Origin: Bacteriovoracaceae bacterium
GTDB taxonomy: Bacteria; Bdellovibrionota; Bacteriovoracia; Bacteriovoracales; Bacteriovoracaceae
Assembly: GCA_021737405.1 (NCBI GenBank)
Contig: JAIPEG010000005.1
Location: forward strand, 62,001-126,000
Direction of reading: 5' to 3'
DNA length: 64,000 nucleotides
The position numbers and the translations under genes were made by a program. Positions within the stretch are counted from its first letter, which is position 1. Each line of letters opens with the position of its first letter. Shown piece by piece: positions 51,713 through 60,103 of this stretch. Under the pieces are notes generated by a model. The model worked only from the letters and a program-made list of their open reading frames with translations. It searched no databases and was not told where the DNA came from.

Positions 51713-52723
51713 GTGCTATTAATGAAAAAAAACCTTTTCTGCTTATGGGTAATATTCTTTGTTTCCTCATGTAGCACTCTTCCCCATCTGTCCTCACCTT
51801 ATCACTGTGAAAAACTACGCGGAGGTATAGACATTGGATCAGGTAGCACAAAGGTGCTAGTGGCCAAAGTCAATAAGTGCGAAAGAAAAATCATCACTGT
51901 TGTTGAAGAAAAAAACTTTCCTTTTAAATTCAAAGAAGCACTACACCTTAACAATCGAAGGTTACCAGAAGACCTTTATGAAAAAATCAAAAGTATGATT
52001 CTTAATCTAAAACAAAAATTTAAGGATCAAGAGATTCAATTTTCAGGAGTGGCAACAGAAGTTTTTAGAGAAGCGGACAATGGAACATCTTTTATCACCC
52101 GTTTAGCGAAGGAGACAAAAAGCGACCTGCGAGTCGTTGATCAAGAAAAGGAAGCCGAGCTTGGTTTCTGGGGAGCAGTCGCTGTTACAGGAAAAAAGCC
52201 AGAGGAAATACTCGTTTGGGATATCGGAGGTGGAAGCATGCAAATGACTACAATGCGTAAAAACCACTTATTTAACTATCTTGGAAAACTTGCCTCTGTA
52301 AGTCTTAAAAATAGCATTTTAACTTATCAAAAGAAAACAAGAGGATCTCCTAACCCTATCGGAAAATACACAGCACTATGGGCGAAGCAGTTAATACATG
52401 ATGAAGCTTTGAAAATTGATACCGTCATAAAAGAAGATGCTAAAAACAAAGAAGTCATCGGCATCGGTGGTGTTCACTTTTACTCCATTAAAAATCAACT
52501 TAATCTCGAAGACTCTCATCCCTATTCTCAATATCAGCTTAATCAACAAGCAAAAGAGCGAGTAAATTGGTCGGACCAACGTTTTAGTGGCTCCTACAAA
52601 GAAACGGAAGCAAGCAATCTTCTTCTTGTTAAATCATTTATGGAATCATTAAAAATTGAGACCGTTCTTCCAATAAAAGTAAACTTAGCTACTGGTATCT
52701 TATTTGATGAAAACCTTTGGTAA
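51713..52723 (+). CDS. Ppx/GppA-fold lipoprotein
   Basis: 336 residues from GTG 51713, with AGGAG 9 nt upstream. A lipoprotein signal ends FVSS-Cys20. The rest is a complete first half of the Ppx/GppA actin-like fold: GGIDIGSGSTKVLV (phosphate 1), VATEVFREADNGTSF, DQEKEAELGFWGAV with the catalytic-type Glu, and LVWDIGGGSMQMT (phosphate 2). Ppx/GppA enzymes hydrolyse polyphosphate or pppGpp in the cytoplasm, so export is unexpected. It may act on periplasmic or external polyphosphate or nucleotides. Confidence 0.85.
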   Translation: MLLMKKNLFCLWVIFFVSSCSTLPHLSSPYHCEKLRGGIDIGSGSTKVLVAKVNKCERKIITVVEEKNFPFKFKEALHLNNRRLPEDLYEKIKSMILNLKQKFKDQEIQFSGVATEVFREADNGTSFITRLAKETKSDLRVVDQEKEAELGFWGAVAVTGKKPEEILVWDIGGGSMQMTTMRKNHLFNYLGKLASVSLKNSILTYQKKTRGSPNPIGKYTALWAKQLIHDEALKIDTVIKEDAKNKEVIGIGGVHFYSIKNQLNLEDSHPYSQYQLNQQAKERVNWSDQRFSGSYKETEASNLLLVKSFMESLKIETVLPIKVNLATGILFDENLW

Positions 52724-52750
52724 ATATTTTCTTGGTGGTAACCTTAATAT

Positions 52751-53539
52751 ATGCGACTAAGTAGCTATAAACTCAGCTTAATCCTCCTATTTCTACTTTT
52801 TCTTATTTTATATTTTCCTGTTATCGGAGAACCGTATACATTTGAAGAATTACGACTTACGTCATTTTTTCATACGGCCCCTAATATTGAGATTAACCCC
52901 TTTGCAACAGAGTTCCAAAAAGGCAGCCGCTTAACCCAGCTATGGAAAGAGTATTTCGCGATTTACCCCCCAGGACTCCTTATCTTTTATCGAGTTTGGT
53001 CAGTAATTTCTTTTGATAATGAACTCTTCATGAGACTTCCACTCTTGTGCCTCATTCTTTACGTCCTATATTCACTATTCTCCTTTATAAGACGATTCAC
53101 TGATAAAGATGAAGCCGCGTTAATCACCTTACTTATAGGACTTGGTCCGATTTGGTATGGCCCTCTTAGTAAAATAAGCCCTGAGAGTTTCAATTTGTGT
53201 TTTTCATTTCTTAGCTTAATGTTCTTTAGTGACTGCATAATGGCGAAGAGTTTTAGGCTTAAAAAAATTTGGATAATAAATATAATTGGATTAATTTGCT
53301 CTTATCATTTCACTTATATTATTTTTTCTCAAATTATAGCTTCGCAATTATGTCGCACGTATAATTCTCAAAAATTATTCATGTCCATATTTTCGGTCTT
53401 ATCAATTTTAAGCTTAATGACACTCATCATATTTAATAAATCAATTGACAACAATGTCCTCATCTTTTTTTGGCCTAAAGTAAAGGGTGATGAAGCCATT
53501 AGACTCATGAAATTTATCCTGCTTGGAGCTCAATCATGA
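52751..53539 (+). CDS. N-terminal half of a split GT39-like membrane protein
   Basis: 262 residues with about seven transmembrane segments. The loop FTFEELRLTSFF after the first helix and the later RLPLLCLILYVL correspond to FDELIQYD and RIPGILISLLS in the intact membrane glycosyltransferase at 22481. It ends abruptly after KFILLGAQS, at a point where the intact relative continues. The next gene, in a different frame, supplies the missing part. Confidence 0.65.
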   Translation: MRLSSYKLSLILLFLLFLILYFPVIGEPYTFEELRLTSFFHTAPNIEINPFATEFQKGSRLTQLWKEYFAIYPPGLLIFYRVWSVISFDNELFMRLPLLCLILYVLYSLFSFIRRFTDKDEAALITLLIGLGPIWYGPLSKISPESFNLCFSFLSLMFFSDCIMAKSFRLKKIWIINIIGLICSYHFTYIIFSQIIASQLCRTYNSQKLFMSIFSVLSILSLMTLIIFNKSIDNNVLIFFWPKVKGDEAIRLMKFILLGAQS

Positions 53540-54288
53540 TGAGTGACTTGAAGAATATAACTATCTTAATATTCTCAATTTTAACTTTCTTATCTGCTTC
53601 TTACCAATTCTATAATGGAGTGAAGTTTAAAAAACCTCTATCTATTGTCATTTCCATAAGTTTTCTGATTCCAATTTTTACATTACTCATTAGTTCTCTA
53701 CTTTCTTATAGGCTTGGTCACTGGACTCAATACATTTTCATTTATCCAATATCCCTTATTAATTTAATTAAGACTTCAATTGATTTAAAAATAACAAAAC
53801 CCTATAGGCTTTCAATTCTCTTATCAATCACACTTACTGGTCTTTTTAATTATGATAAAGTTTTTGTGAACGATATTGAAAGCACTCTTCTCACTGAGAA
53901 AGCACAAAGTCTCGCAAGAAAGAAAGGCGTTTTAAATATCTTTTTGACACTGGAGAATCCTTTCTACAAAGAGCTCGCCCTCTACTATGGAGGTATTCAC
54001 AAGAGTACTTCTATCATGACGCTTGATAGATTTGGCGATAAAAATCAGTTCGCAGACCTTATTGATCTCCACACAAAATACGATTTCATCAATTTTTTAT
54101 TTATTGAAAATGATCCTATCGAGAATGAATTTTCTAAAAAGGTCCTAGATATAATACTCAAGAATTATCGGATAAAAGACATAAGCTATGATCCTTTTGT
54201 CATTCATGATCATTTCTACCAAAACTATGAGAAGAAAATTTTAAAAAAAATGCTCCTTCAAAAAAAAACCCTGAATTTAAGGCATTAA
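53536..54288 (+). CDS. C-terminal half of a split GT39-like membrane protein
   Basis: 250 residues starting ATGATGAGT, overlapping the preceding stop by 4 bases. Four transmembrane segments are followed by a soluble tail. The order of helices plus SYRLGHWTQYIFIYPISLINL lines up with WSYFPVFELRYLAHTSIFFS in the protein at 22481. The pair is either a natural two-subunit form or one gene broken by a single-base change. It converges with the metzincin gene, overlapping it by 12 bases. Confidence 0.6.
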   Translation: MMSDLKNITILIFSILTFLSASYQFYNGVKFKKPLSIVISISFLIPIFTLLISSLLSYRLGHWTQYIFIYPISLINLIKTSIDLKITKPYRLSILLSITLTGLFNYDKVFVNDIESTLLTEKAQSLARKKGVLNIFLTLENPFYKELALYYGGIHKSTSIMTLDRFGDKNQFADLIDLHTKYDFINFLFIENDPIENEFSKKVLDIILKNYRIKDISYDPFVIHDHFYQNYEKKILKKMLLQKKTLNLRH

Positions 54289-55788
54289 GGCAGACGCATC
54301 TCGACGCCCTATTTGTGGCGCTAACTCACGAAGCATATTACTTACGGAATCCGTAGATGATTGATTTAAATACGAGTTATACTGTAATTGCAAGTCTACT
54401 CTAGATTCTAATGAGGTGATGTTAAATTGTCCCATCCCCTCACCTTCACATAATCTCTTTGATAATTCTCGACTTCTTCCACTCCCTGAACCATTAAAGC
54501 AATATTTTGCACATGCGGTAATTGGATCATAATGACTCTTATGTTCTGCTCCTGTCGTATGAAGAAATTCATGAAAAATAAGCTCTTTTAAGTAGCGCTC
54601 TCGATCCCTTAAAGGATAATTATCAGTGTTGGCAGCTTGTTCCTCTAAGCGTTCAAAATTTAAGCTTATAAAGGGGTGGTTGACCTTTAATCTTCCCCCC
54701 TCACAATTTAAATGTGTTTGATGATCCACTCCAGTTGAGGCCATCCCATTACCTCTAATTGTTGAACTACCTCCGACTGAAAAATCGCGATCCCTTTGAG
54801 AACAAATAACCTTTTGCCTTCTAAAGTTATCTGACCGTGCTCGTCGAGGGAAACCATTTTGCCCCCCAGACATAGATTCCATTTCCAGTGGCGTTTCATA
54901 TATTCTTTGGCCTGCTAGGCTTGCTGCACTATTTAAATACAAAAGATTAGAAAATGAAGAAGAGTCTCCCGATCGATCGGCCAAATCTTGTAAGCAAACC
55001 ATTCCCTGATTGATTGCCTCGCCATAGATTTGCTTCATACTCTTTCGAGAATCTAAAAAATTTGACGTTTTTCTATCACAGCTTCTATCAACATCTAACT
55101 GAACCAAAAGATCAAAATCATCTCTATTTGGCCAAGCAATGTTGTAAGAGTTCACAATATCATTTACTGAATCAACTAAATTTGAATCCAAATAAAAAGA
55201 TGTATTTTCTAGGCATTGTCGTTTCGATGATAAACTCGCTTCATATTGAATACTTGTTGTAATCGTCTCTTCAACAACCTTAAATTCTTCCTTGTCAGTT
55301 TTTCTGGTAGAAATCTGTAAGCGCGCTAGCTGTCCACCTAAAATAGGGTAATATCTTCTACGTAAATCATAGTAACGAGAGTTCCTCAAAGAGATAAATT
55401 CTTCAACTGAATAATCCTCTGAGCTTACTGTCTTTCTTATCATTTCAAAAAAACCATCATTATTAGAATCAATTTTTTCAAGTACTCGATGACCATCTTT
55501 TTGTTGAATGATAAAATTTATATTTGGTTTTGCTCCTTTCTTTTTTAAGGAAAAGCGCAATTCATTAATGCCTGTTTTTTCATCATAAATACTTTCGATA
55601 AGTTGTGTATTTAAATTTTTAAGGGAATTTTTCGAAATTTTTATTTCTGCTTCATCAAAAACAACGCCCTCTTCTGCCTTAAGACTTGAGACTTCAACAA
55701 AAAATAATATGGTAGTGAACAACAGAAAAAATCTGAAGATGAATTTGTAAAATTTAGACATTTTTAAAGAGGGTCCTTTTACAACCAC
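54277..55788 (-). CDS. Exported metzincin-like metalloprotease
   Basis: 503 residues. GTG 55788 has GAGG 5 nt upstream; ATG 55761 is an alternative start. The signal peptide covers roughly residues 10-35 (FIFRFFLLFTTILFFV). Near residue 406 is HEFLHTTGAEH, the full HExxHxxGxxH zinc motif of metzincins. A Cys-rich segment (ACAKYCF) and a methionine-containing loop about 35 residues later follow. The N-terminal 300 residues match nothing I know. It is probably secreted or on the cell surface, where it would degrade proteins. Confidence 0.75.
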   Translation of the reverse strand: MVVKGPSLKMSKFYKFIFRFFLLFTTILFFVEVSSLKAEEGVVFDEAEIKISKNSLKNLNTQLIESIYDEKTGINELRFSLKKKGAKPNINFIIQQKDGHRVLEKIDSNNDGFFEMIRKTVSSEDYSVEEFISLRNSRYYDLRRRYYPILGGQLARLQISTRKTDKEEFKVVEETITTSIQYEASLSSKRQCLENTSFYLDSNLVDSVNDIVNSYNIAWPNRDDFDLLVQLDVDRSCDRKTSNFLDSRKSMKQIYGEAINQGMVCLQDLADRSGDSSSFSNLLYLNSAASLAGQRIYETPLEMESMSGGQNGFPRRARSDNFRRQKVICSQRDRDFSVGGSSTIRGNGMASTGVDHQTHLNCEGGRLKVNHPFISLNFERLEEQAANTDNYPLRDRERYLKELIFHEFLHTTGAEHKSHYDPITACAKYCFNGSGSGRSRELSKRLCEGEGMGQFNITSLESRVDLQLQYNSYLNQSSTDSVSNMLRELAPQIGRRDASALMP

Positions 55789-56057
55789 AACAACCTCACA
55801 CAGTACCCTTATCGGAGCTAAGCCCCTTATAAAATAGCTACAATTTATTCACTTTATTCATTATGAGGCATGGATAAACCAAATGTTTGGCCAAGCCAGA
55901 ATTAACTAAAATCAGACACAAATTCAACAACTTAGAAGAGCATCATCCATCATTTTCCTAATGATAGTGCCCACAATTTCGGGCGTTTTAATAAGTATCT
56001 ACCTTATCTTACCAATTCCCGACTAATTCGCTTAAGTTATTTCAAAACTAGTCCGAA

Positions 56058-59000
56058 ATGATGATTGTGAAGATGTATCAACTGCTCAACATTCGCAATT
56101 CAAATCCTTGGACCGTGGCCAACTCTAGGCTACTTATCGCCCTCTACGTAGTTCTCCTATGCCAAGTAACCAGTGCACAAGGGCCATGCCTAGAAGGGGC
56201 AAGTACTACTCACCCGATAAGCGAGCAGAGATCAAGTGGCACTTTTGAAGTATCTAAAGTCATTTGCGAACAAGATGGACCAGAATTTTTCATCCAAGAC
56301 TTTGAAGTCTTAAGAGATATCAATAGTGATGTCAGGGAATACTTTTGCCATCAGTTTAACGATACAACGAGCAACACTGGAGTTTGCAGTTCAGGTGGTC
56401 GCTATAATTTCATTGAACATCCTGAGAGGATGAATCAATTTATAGAAATAATGGGAACGACACTACAAACAAAAATTAACATACCAGAAAACTTCACTGG
56501 CAGTTCAATGAATACTCAAAACATTCGCGCCATGATGTATTTATGTACAGAATATAACTTAGAGAAATATAGTAACCTTATCGCATCAGGATCAAGTGAA
56601 GCCGAAAAAAGAAGGGCCATTGAATCATTAGAACACATTGGATTATTAGGCCATTACCTCTCAAGTCGTAATGGTAGAGCGTTTTTAACAAATCCTTCAA
56701 TTCCCATAGCCTTTAGAAGCGAAGCTCTCCGATTATTTCTTAATTCTTCAAATAGTACCGATGAGAGGATCAGCTATTTTGCTAACTTTTATATGGATAA
56801 TAAAGAGAGTCAGAATGAAGGGAGAAGAGAATATGCAAATATACTTGGTTTTTCCTTCAATGAATACCTAGAGCAAAATCCAAACACTCTAAGACTTCAG
56901 ACATTAGCGATCTTTAATCAAACTGGTGTAGAGGGGGCTCAAGAAGCCATTTCTGCGAGAGGACAAGCTTCTGCTGCAGCACAGACCTTAATAAGAAGTG
57001 GTCGATCTATCGCTTCGGTTACCGACACATCAGGACCGAGCCTAACAAGACCAAATTGCTCTGAAGTTGAAGATTTAAGTGCCCAAGGCTACGCTTCAAT
57101 AATTGATCCTCTCAACAATTTTCTAGAAGATAAGTCTTCTCAACAAAACTCGGGATTCATTGAGCCTGGACAGACCATTAACACCTGGAATTGGTATAGA
57201 GAGTCTTTTAGTTCTGATAAAAATTGGGCACAGATTGAAATAGATATTGTCTCTAAAAATCCAAGTGCACTTTCACAAATACGGGCTTTTTATTGTTTCG
57301 TAGAAGACATTAACTCTAATTTCGAAATCTACAAAGGTCTTTCGCAAGCAAATTCAAGTCGAACAACACTGGCCAATCAACTCTTTGACCAAATCACATC
57401 TGTTGGAGCTCAAGACAATTTCTTATCCATTATTGGCCAACTATTTGAGGATCTTAGCGAGACGAATAAACTCTCGGCAATTGACATCATTGACCGTCAA
57501 GTCACTAATGCGACCACTGAAGAAAGTGAATCTCTTAGATTTTGGCGAAGAAGAAGACTATCTGAAATTGTTGAAAATAATACTAATGATTTAAACGGAC
57601 TCATCGTCTCTCGCGCAGTATCGGCCATTGCTAATAATGGTAGCGAAGATGAAGAAGAGATTCTAGCGACCTATTTTCAGCGTTTTAATAATGATGAATT
57701 TAGACGGCATATTATCGCTCAATATGCTAACCCTCGCCTCATTCAATCTGTTGGTTCAAACATGCAACTTTTAAACGTTCTATCTACAGTTAATCCGATG
57801 GAAAAAAGGCAAGAATATATTTCTTTGCTACTACGTAGAATTTCAAAAATCAATATTAGTAACGGTAGCTATAGGAATAACGCTATAGATGAATCGACTG
57901 TGAATAGCACGACTTTAATGGGCGTCCTAACAAGCTTATCAAGACTTTCAAGTGGAAGTGGGCTTCAGGAACAAATTGAAGCACAAATTGAAAGTATTCA
58001 AGAGAGAGCTGCTGGCGTGAATGACTCTAGACCAAGTAATGATCGAGGCGATGTAACCATTAAACCAGACCCTATACGAGTTGGCGGCGGCGGTGGAATT
58101 GGGCCAAGTGGTGGTGGTCAAGGTGGTAGTATTGGTTCTGGAAGTCAAATCACAGACATCACTCAAAGACCGACAACAAGCAACGGCTCAATAAGAACGT
58201 CAAAGGATTCCAACTTGCGCTTCGATGAAAGAGGTATCAACCTAGCTCAAGGTGCCACAGAAGCTCAAAATATTAAAGGAAAGATTTCTCAATTGGAAGA
58301 AACAGTTAGAGTAGCTAATCAAGAATCAAGTTCAAATGTAGAAGAGGAAAGAACAGTTAATAGACCAAATATTACTCGCCCAGAAAACAATATTCTTGGA
58401 TCAGAGCAAAATAACTTTTTCTCTTCTTTGGCCCAAGGCTTTGGACTACCTGAAACAAATAATTCGATCACACCAATTTTTCCTTCTGCAGGGAGCGTTG
58501 GAGAGAAGGCAGGATCGTCATCGACAAGTTCGTTTGAAGATGAATCTTTTCGCAATATCCCTCAGACAGCAGGCGCACCTTCTTCAAGCGACAAAATTAG
58601 CGAAGATGAAAACGACTCAACAAATAAAAGCAATAATTTAGATAATGAACTCTTAAAAGAAGTGAGAAAGGTATCAGAAGATACGACGAATCTAAGAAAT
58701 GAAATTGATAAACTTGATGATCCTATAATACCTCCAACAGGTCTAGGCCCAGGCTCTACCATTGCTCAAGCGACCACTTCACAAGATCGCTCACCAGTGA
58801 GGGAAAATAACTCACTGACAGCAGCACCTTTTAATGGACCACCTGTTCCTCAAACGGGGAGAGGGCCAGCTTCTTCAAGTCGATCATCAGCCTCGCCTTC
58901 TGAAGCCCCAGCAAATAATGGTAACGGCCCTGAAAATATAAGAAACTCTTTGAACGAAGGTATTCTATCTCCATTTGAAAATCCAACTGAACAAGATTTA

Positions 59001-59399
59001 AGTAAAGTCATTAAAGTGCAAAGCCTAGAAGAAAAGAATTTACTCATGAATTACATGGCTGCGAATGAAGAGATGACTTGTCCGGAGCTAAGATTTATCC
59101 AAGATTTTTACGAAAAAAATATTGATAATTTTATCCTAAGTAAAAGAAGAAAGCCCTGGAGAGAGTATGCTCTTTTAGAGCTTGAAGGCATTAATTTTCG
59201 CTTTAATTATCCAGGTGCAACGACTATGCGCCAAGAAATTAAACAAACATGTGCCACCCTAGCAGGTAAAGAAATAATTGAAGTTGGAGAGGACACACGC
59301 GCACCAGCTTCATCAGATGAATTAATTCCAGAGGAAGCGCGACCCGCACAGGAAGAGTCGGGTATGATAAAGAAGTTTATGCTTAGGTTAGGCTTATAA
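56058..59399 (+). CDS. Large exported low-complexity protein, unrecognised
   Basis: 1113 residues with an N-terminal signal peptide (LLIALYVVLLCQVTSAQG); the ATG at 56058 is followed by others at 56061 and 56073. The first 650 residues are helical, possibly HEAT-like repeats, with scattered cysteines. A Gly-rich hinge (VGGGGGIGPSGGGQGGS) comes next. A 300-residue disordered Ser/Asn/Pro/Glu stretch with two short coiled coils (ISQLEETVRVANQ and LLKEVRKVSEDTTNLRNEID) follows. It ends in a compact Cys-containing C-terminal domain. A large surface or periplasmic scaffold is the best guess. Confidence 0.75.
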   Translation: MMIVKMYQLLNIRNSNPWTVANSRLLIALYVVLLCQVTSAQGPCLEGASTTHPISEQRSSGTFEVSKVICEQDGPEFFIQDFEVLRDINSDVREYFCHQFNDTTSNTGVCSSGGRYNFIEHPERMNQFIEIMGTTLQTKINIPENFTGSSMNTQNIRAMMYLCTEYNLEKYSNLIASGSSEAEKRRAIESLEHIGLLGHYLSSRNGRAFLTNPSIPIAFRSEALRLFLNSSNSTDERISYFANFYMDNKESQNEGRREYANILGFSFNEYLEQNPNTLRLQTLAIFNQTGVEGAQEAISARGQASAAAQTLIRSGRSIASVTDTSGPSLTRPNCSEVEDLSAQGYASIIDPLNNFLEDKSSQQNSGFIEPGQTINTWNWYRESFSSDKNWAQIEIDIVSKNPSALSQIRAFYCFVEDINSNFEIYKGLSQANSSRTTLANQLFDQITSVGAQDNFLSIIGQLFEDLSETNKLSAIDIIDRQVTNATTEESESLRFWRRRRLSEIVENNTNDLNGLIVSRAVSAIANNGSEDEEEILATYFQRFNNDEFRRHIIAQYANPRLIQSVGSNMQLLNVLSTVNPMEKRQEYISLLLRRISKINISNGSYRNNAIDESTVNSTTLMGVLTSLSRLSSGSGLQEQIEAQIESIQERAAGVNDSRPSNDRGDVTIKPDPIRVGGGGGIGPSGGGQGGSIGSGSQITDITQRPTTSNGSIRTSKDSNLRFDERGINLAQGATEAQNIKGKISQLEETVRVANQESSSNVEEERTVNRPNITRPENNILGSEQNNFFSSLAQGFGLPETNNSITPIFPSAGSVGEKAGSSSTSSFEDESFRNIPQTAGAPSSSDKISEDENDSTNKSNNLDNELLKEVRKVSEDTTNLRNEIDKLDDPIIPPTGLGPGSTIAQATTSQDRSPVRENNSLTAAPFNGPPVPQTGRGPASSSRSSASPSEAPANNGNGPENIRNSLNEGILSPFENPTEQDLSKVIKVQSLEEKNLLMNYMAANEEMTCPELRFIQDFYEKNIDNFILSKRRKPWREYALLELEGINFRFNYPGATTMRQEIKQTCATLAGKEIIEVGEDTRAPASSDELIPEEARPAQEESGMIKKFMLRLGL

Positions 59400-59420
59400 A
59401 ACATTTGTTAGTATTAATTT

Positions 59421-60095
59421 ATGAAATATTTAATAAGTCTCATATTGGCCTTCTCTGTAAAGGTCTTCTCCCTAGTCTTCTTTCGTCTTGAGAGAACTAT
59501 TATTAATGAAACCCCTGACTTTTGGGATGATATAACCGTATTTGCTTTCCTCAATCACACGAGTTTATTTGAACCCCTACTCTTCTCCTCTGTACCAAAT
59601 AGTTTCTTTTACAAAAATGTTAAGAGGGCCGTTTTACCTGGGGCAGATATAACTTTAGAGAGACCTATCGTCGGCCGCCTTTATAAAACGATCTTTCCTC
59701 AAATTATTGGTATCACCCGCAAAAGGGATGACTCCTGGAGCGACTTTATGGACTTGGTGAAGCCTGGCTCACTTGTAGTCTTGGCACCTGAGGGACGTAT
59801 GATGCGAGAAGAAGGGCTTGATAAAAATGGCAAGCCCATGAGTATTAAGACAGGCATTGCCGACATCTTAAGCAAGACCCATAACGGGTACTTCCTTATT
59901 GGGTACTCTGGAGGACTCCACCATGTCCAAAGACCTGGGGAACCTTTTATCCATCTCTTTAAAACGATTAAAATCACATATGAGAGGATTTCCATCAAAG
60001 AATATAAAGAAAGTCTAAACTGGCAAGAGCCTGGCTTTCACAAAAGAGTCGTAAACGACCTCACCGAAAGAATGAAACGCAATATCCCTAAGTAA
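59421..60095 (+). CDS. PlsC-like lysophospholipid acyltransferase
   Basis: 224 residues with an N-terminal membrane helix (LISLILAFSVKVFSLVFF). The acyltransferase blocks are FLNHTSLFEPLLF, ITLERPIVGRLY and VVLAPEGRMMREEG. The first block reads H-x4-E instead of the usual H-x4-D, which may weaken or change the catalytic dyad. The likely role is acylation of 1-acyl-glycerol-3-phosphate or a related acceptor at the inner membrane. It follows the 1113-residue gene by 21 bases, so read-through expression is possible. Confidence 0.78.
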   Translation: MKYLISLILAFSVKVFSLVFFRLERTIINETPDFWDDITVFAFLNHTSLFEPLLFSSVPNSFFYKNVKRAVLPGADITLERPIVGRLYKTIFPQIIGITRKRDDSWSDFMDLVKPGSLVVLAPEGRMMREEGLDKNGKPMSIKTGIADILSKTHNGYFLIGYSGGLHHVQRPGEPFIHLFKTIKITYERISIKEYKESLNWQEPGFHKRVVNDLTERMKRNIPK

Positions 60096-60103
60096 GTTTA
60101 AGC

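Noticed and set aside
55970-56000. GCCC/GGGC inverted repeat before the 1113-residue gene as a terminator
   Set aside because: The stem is only four pairs and no gene upstream on the plus strand ends there.
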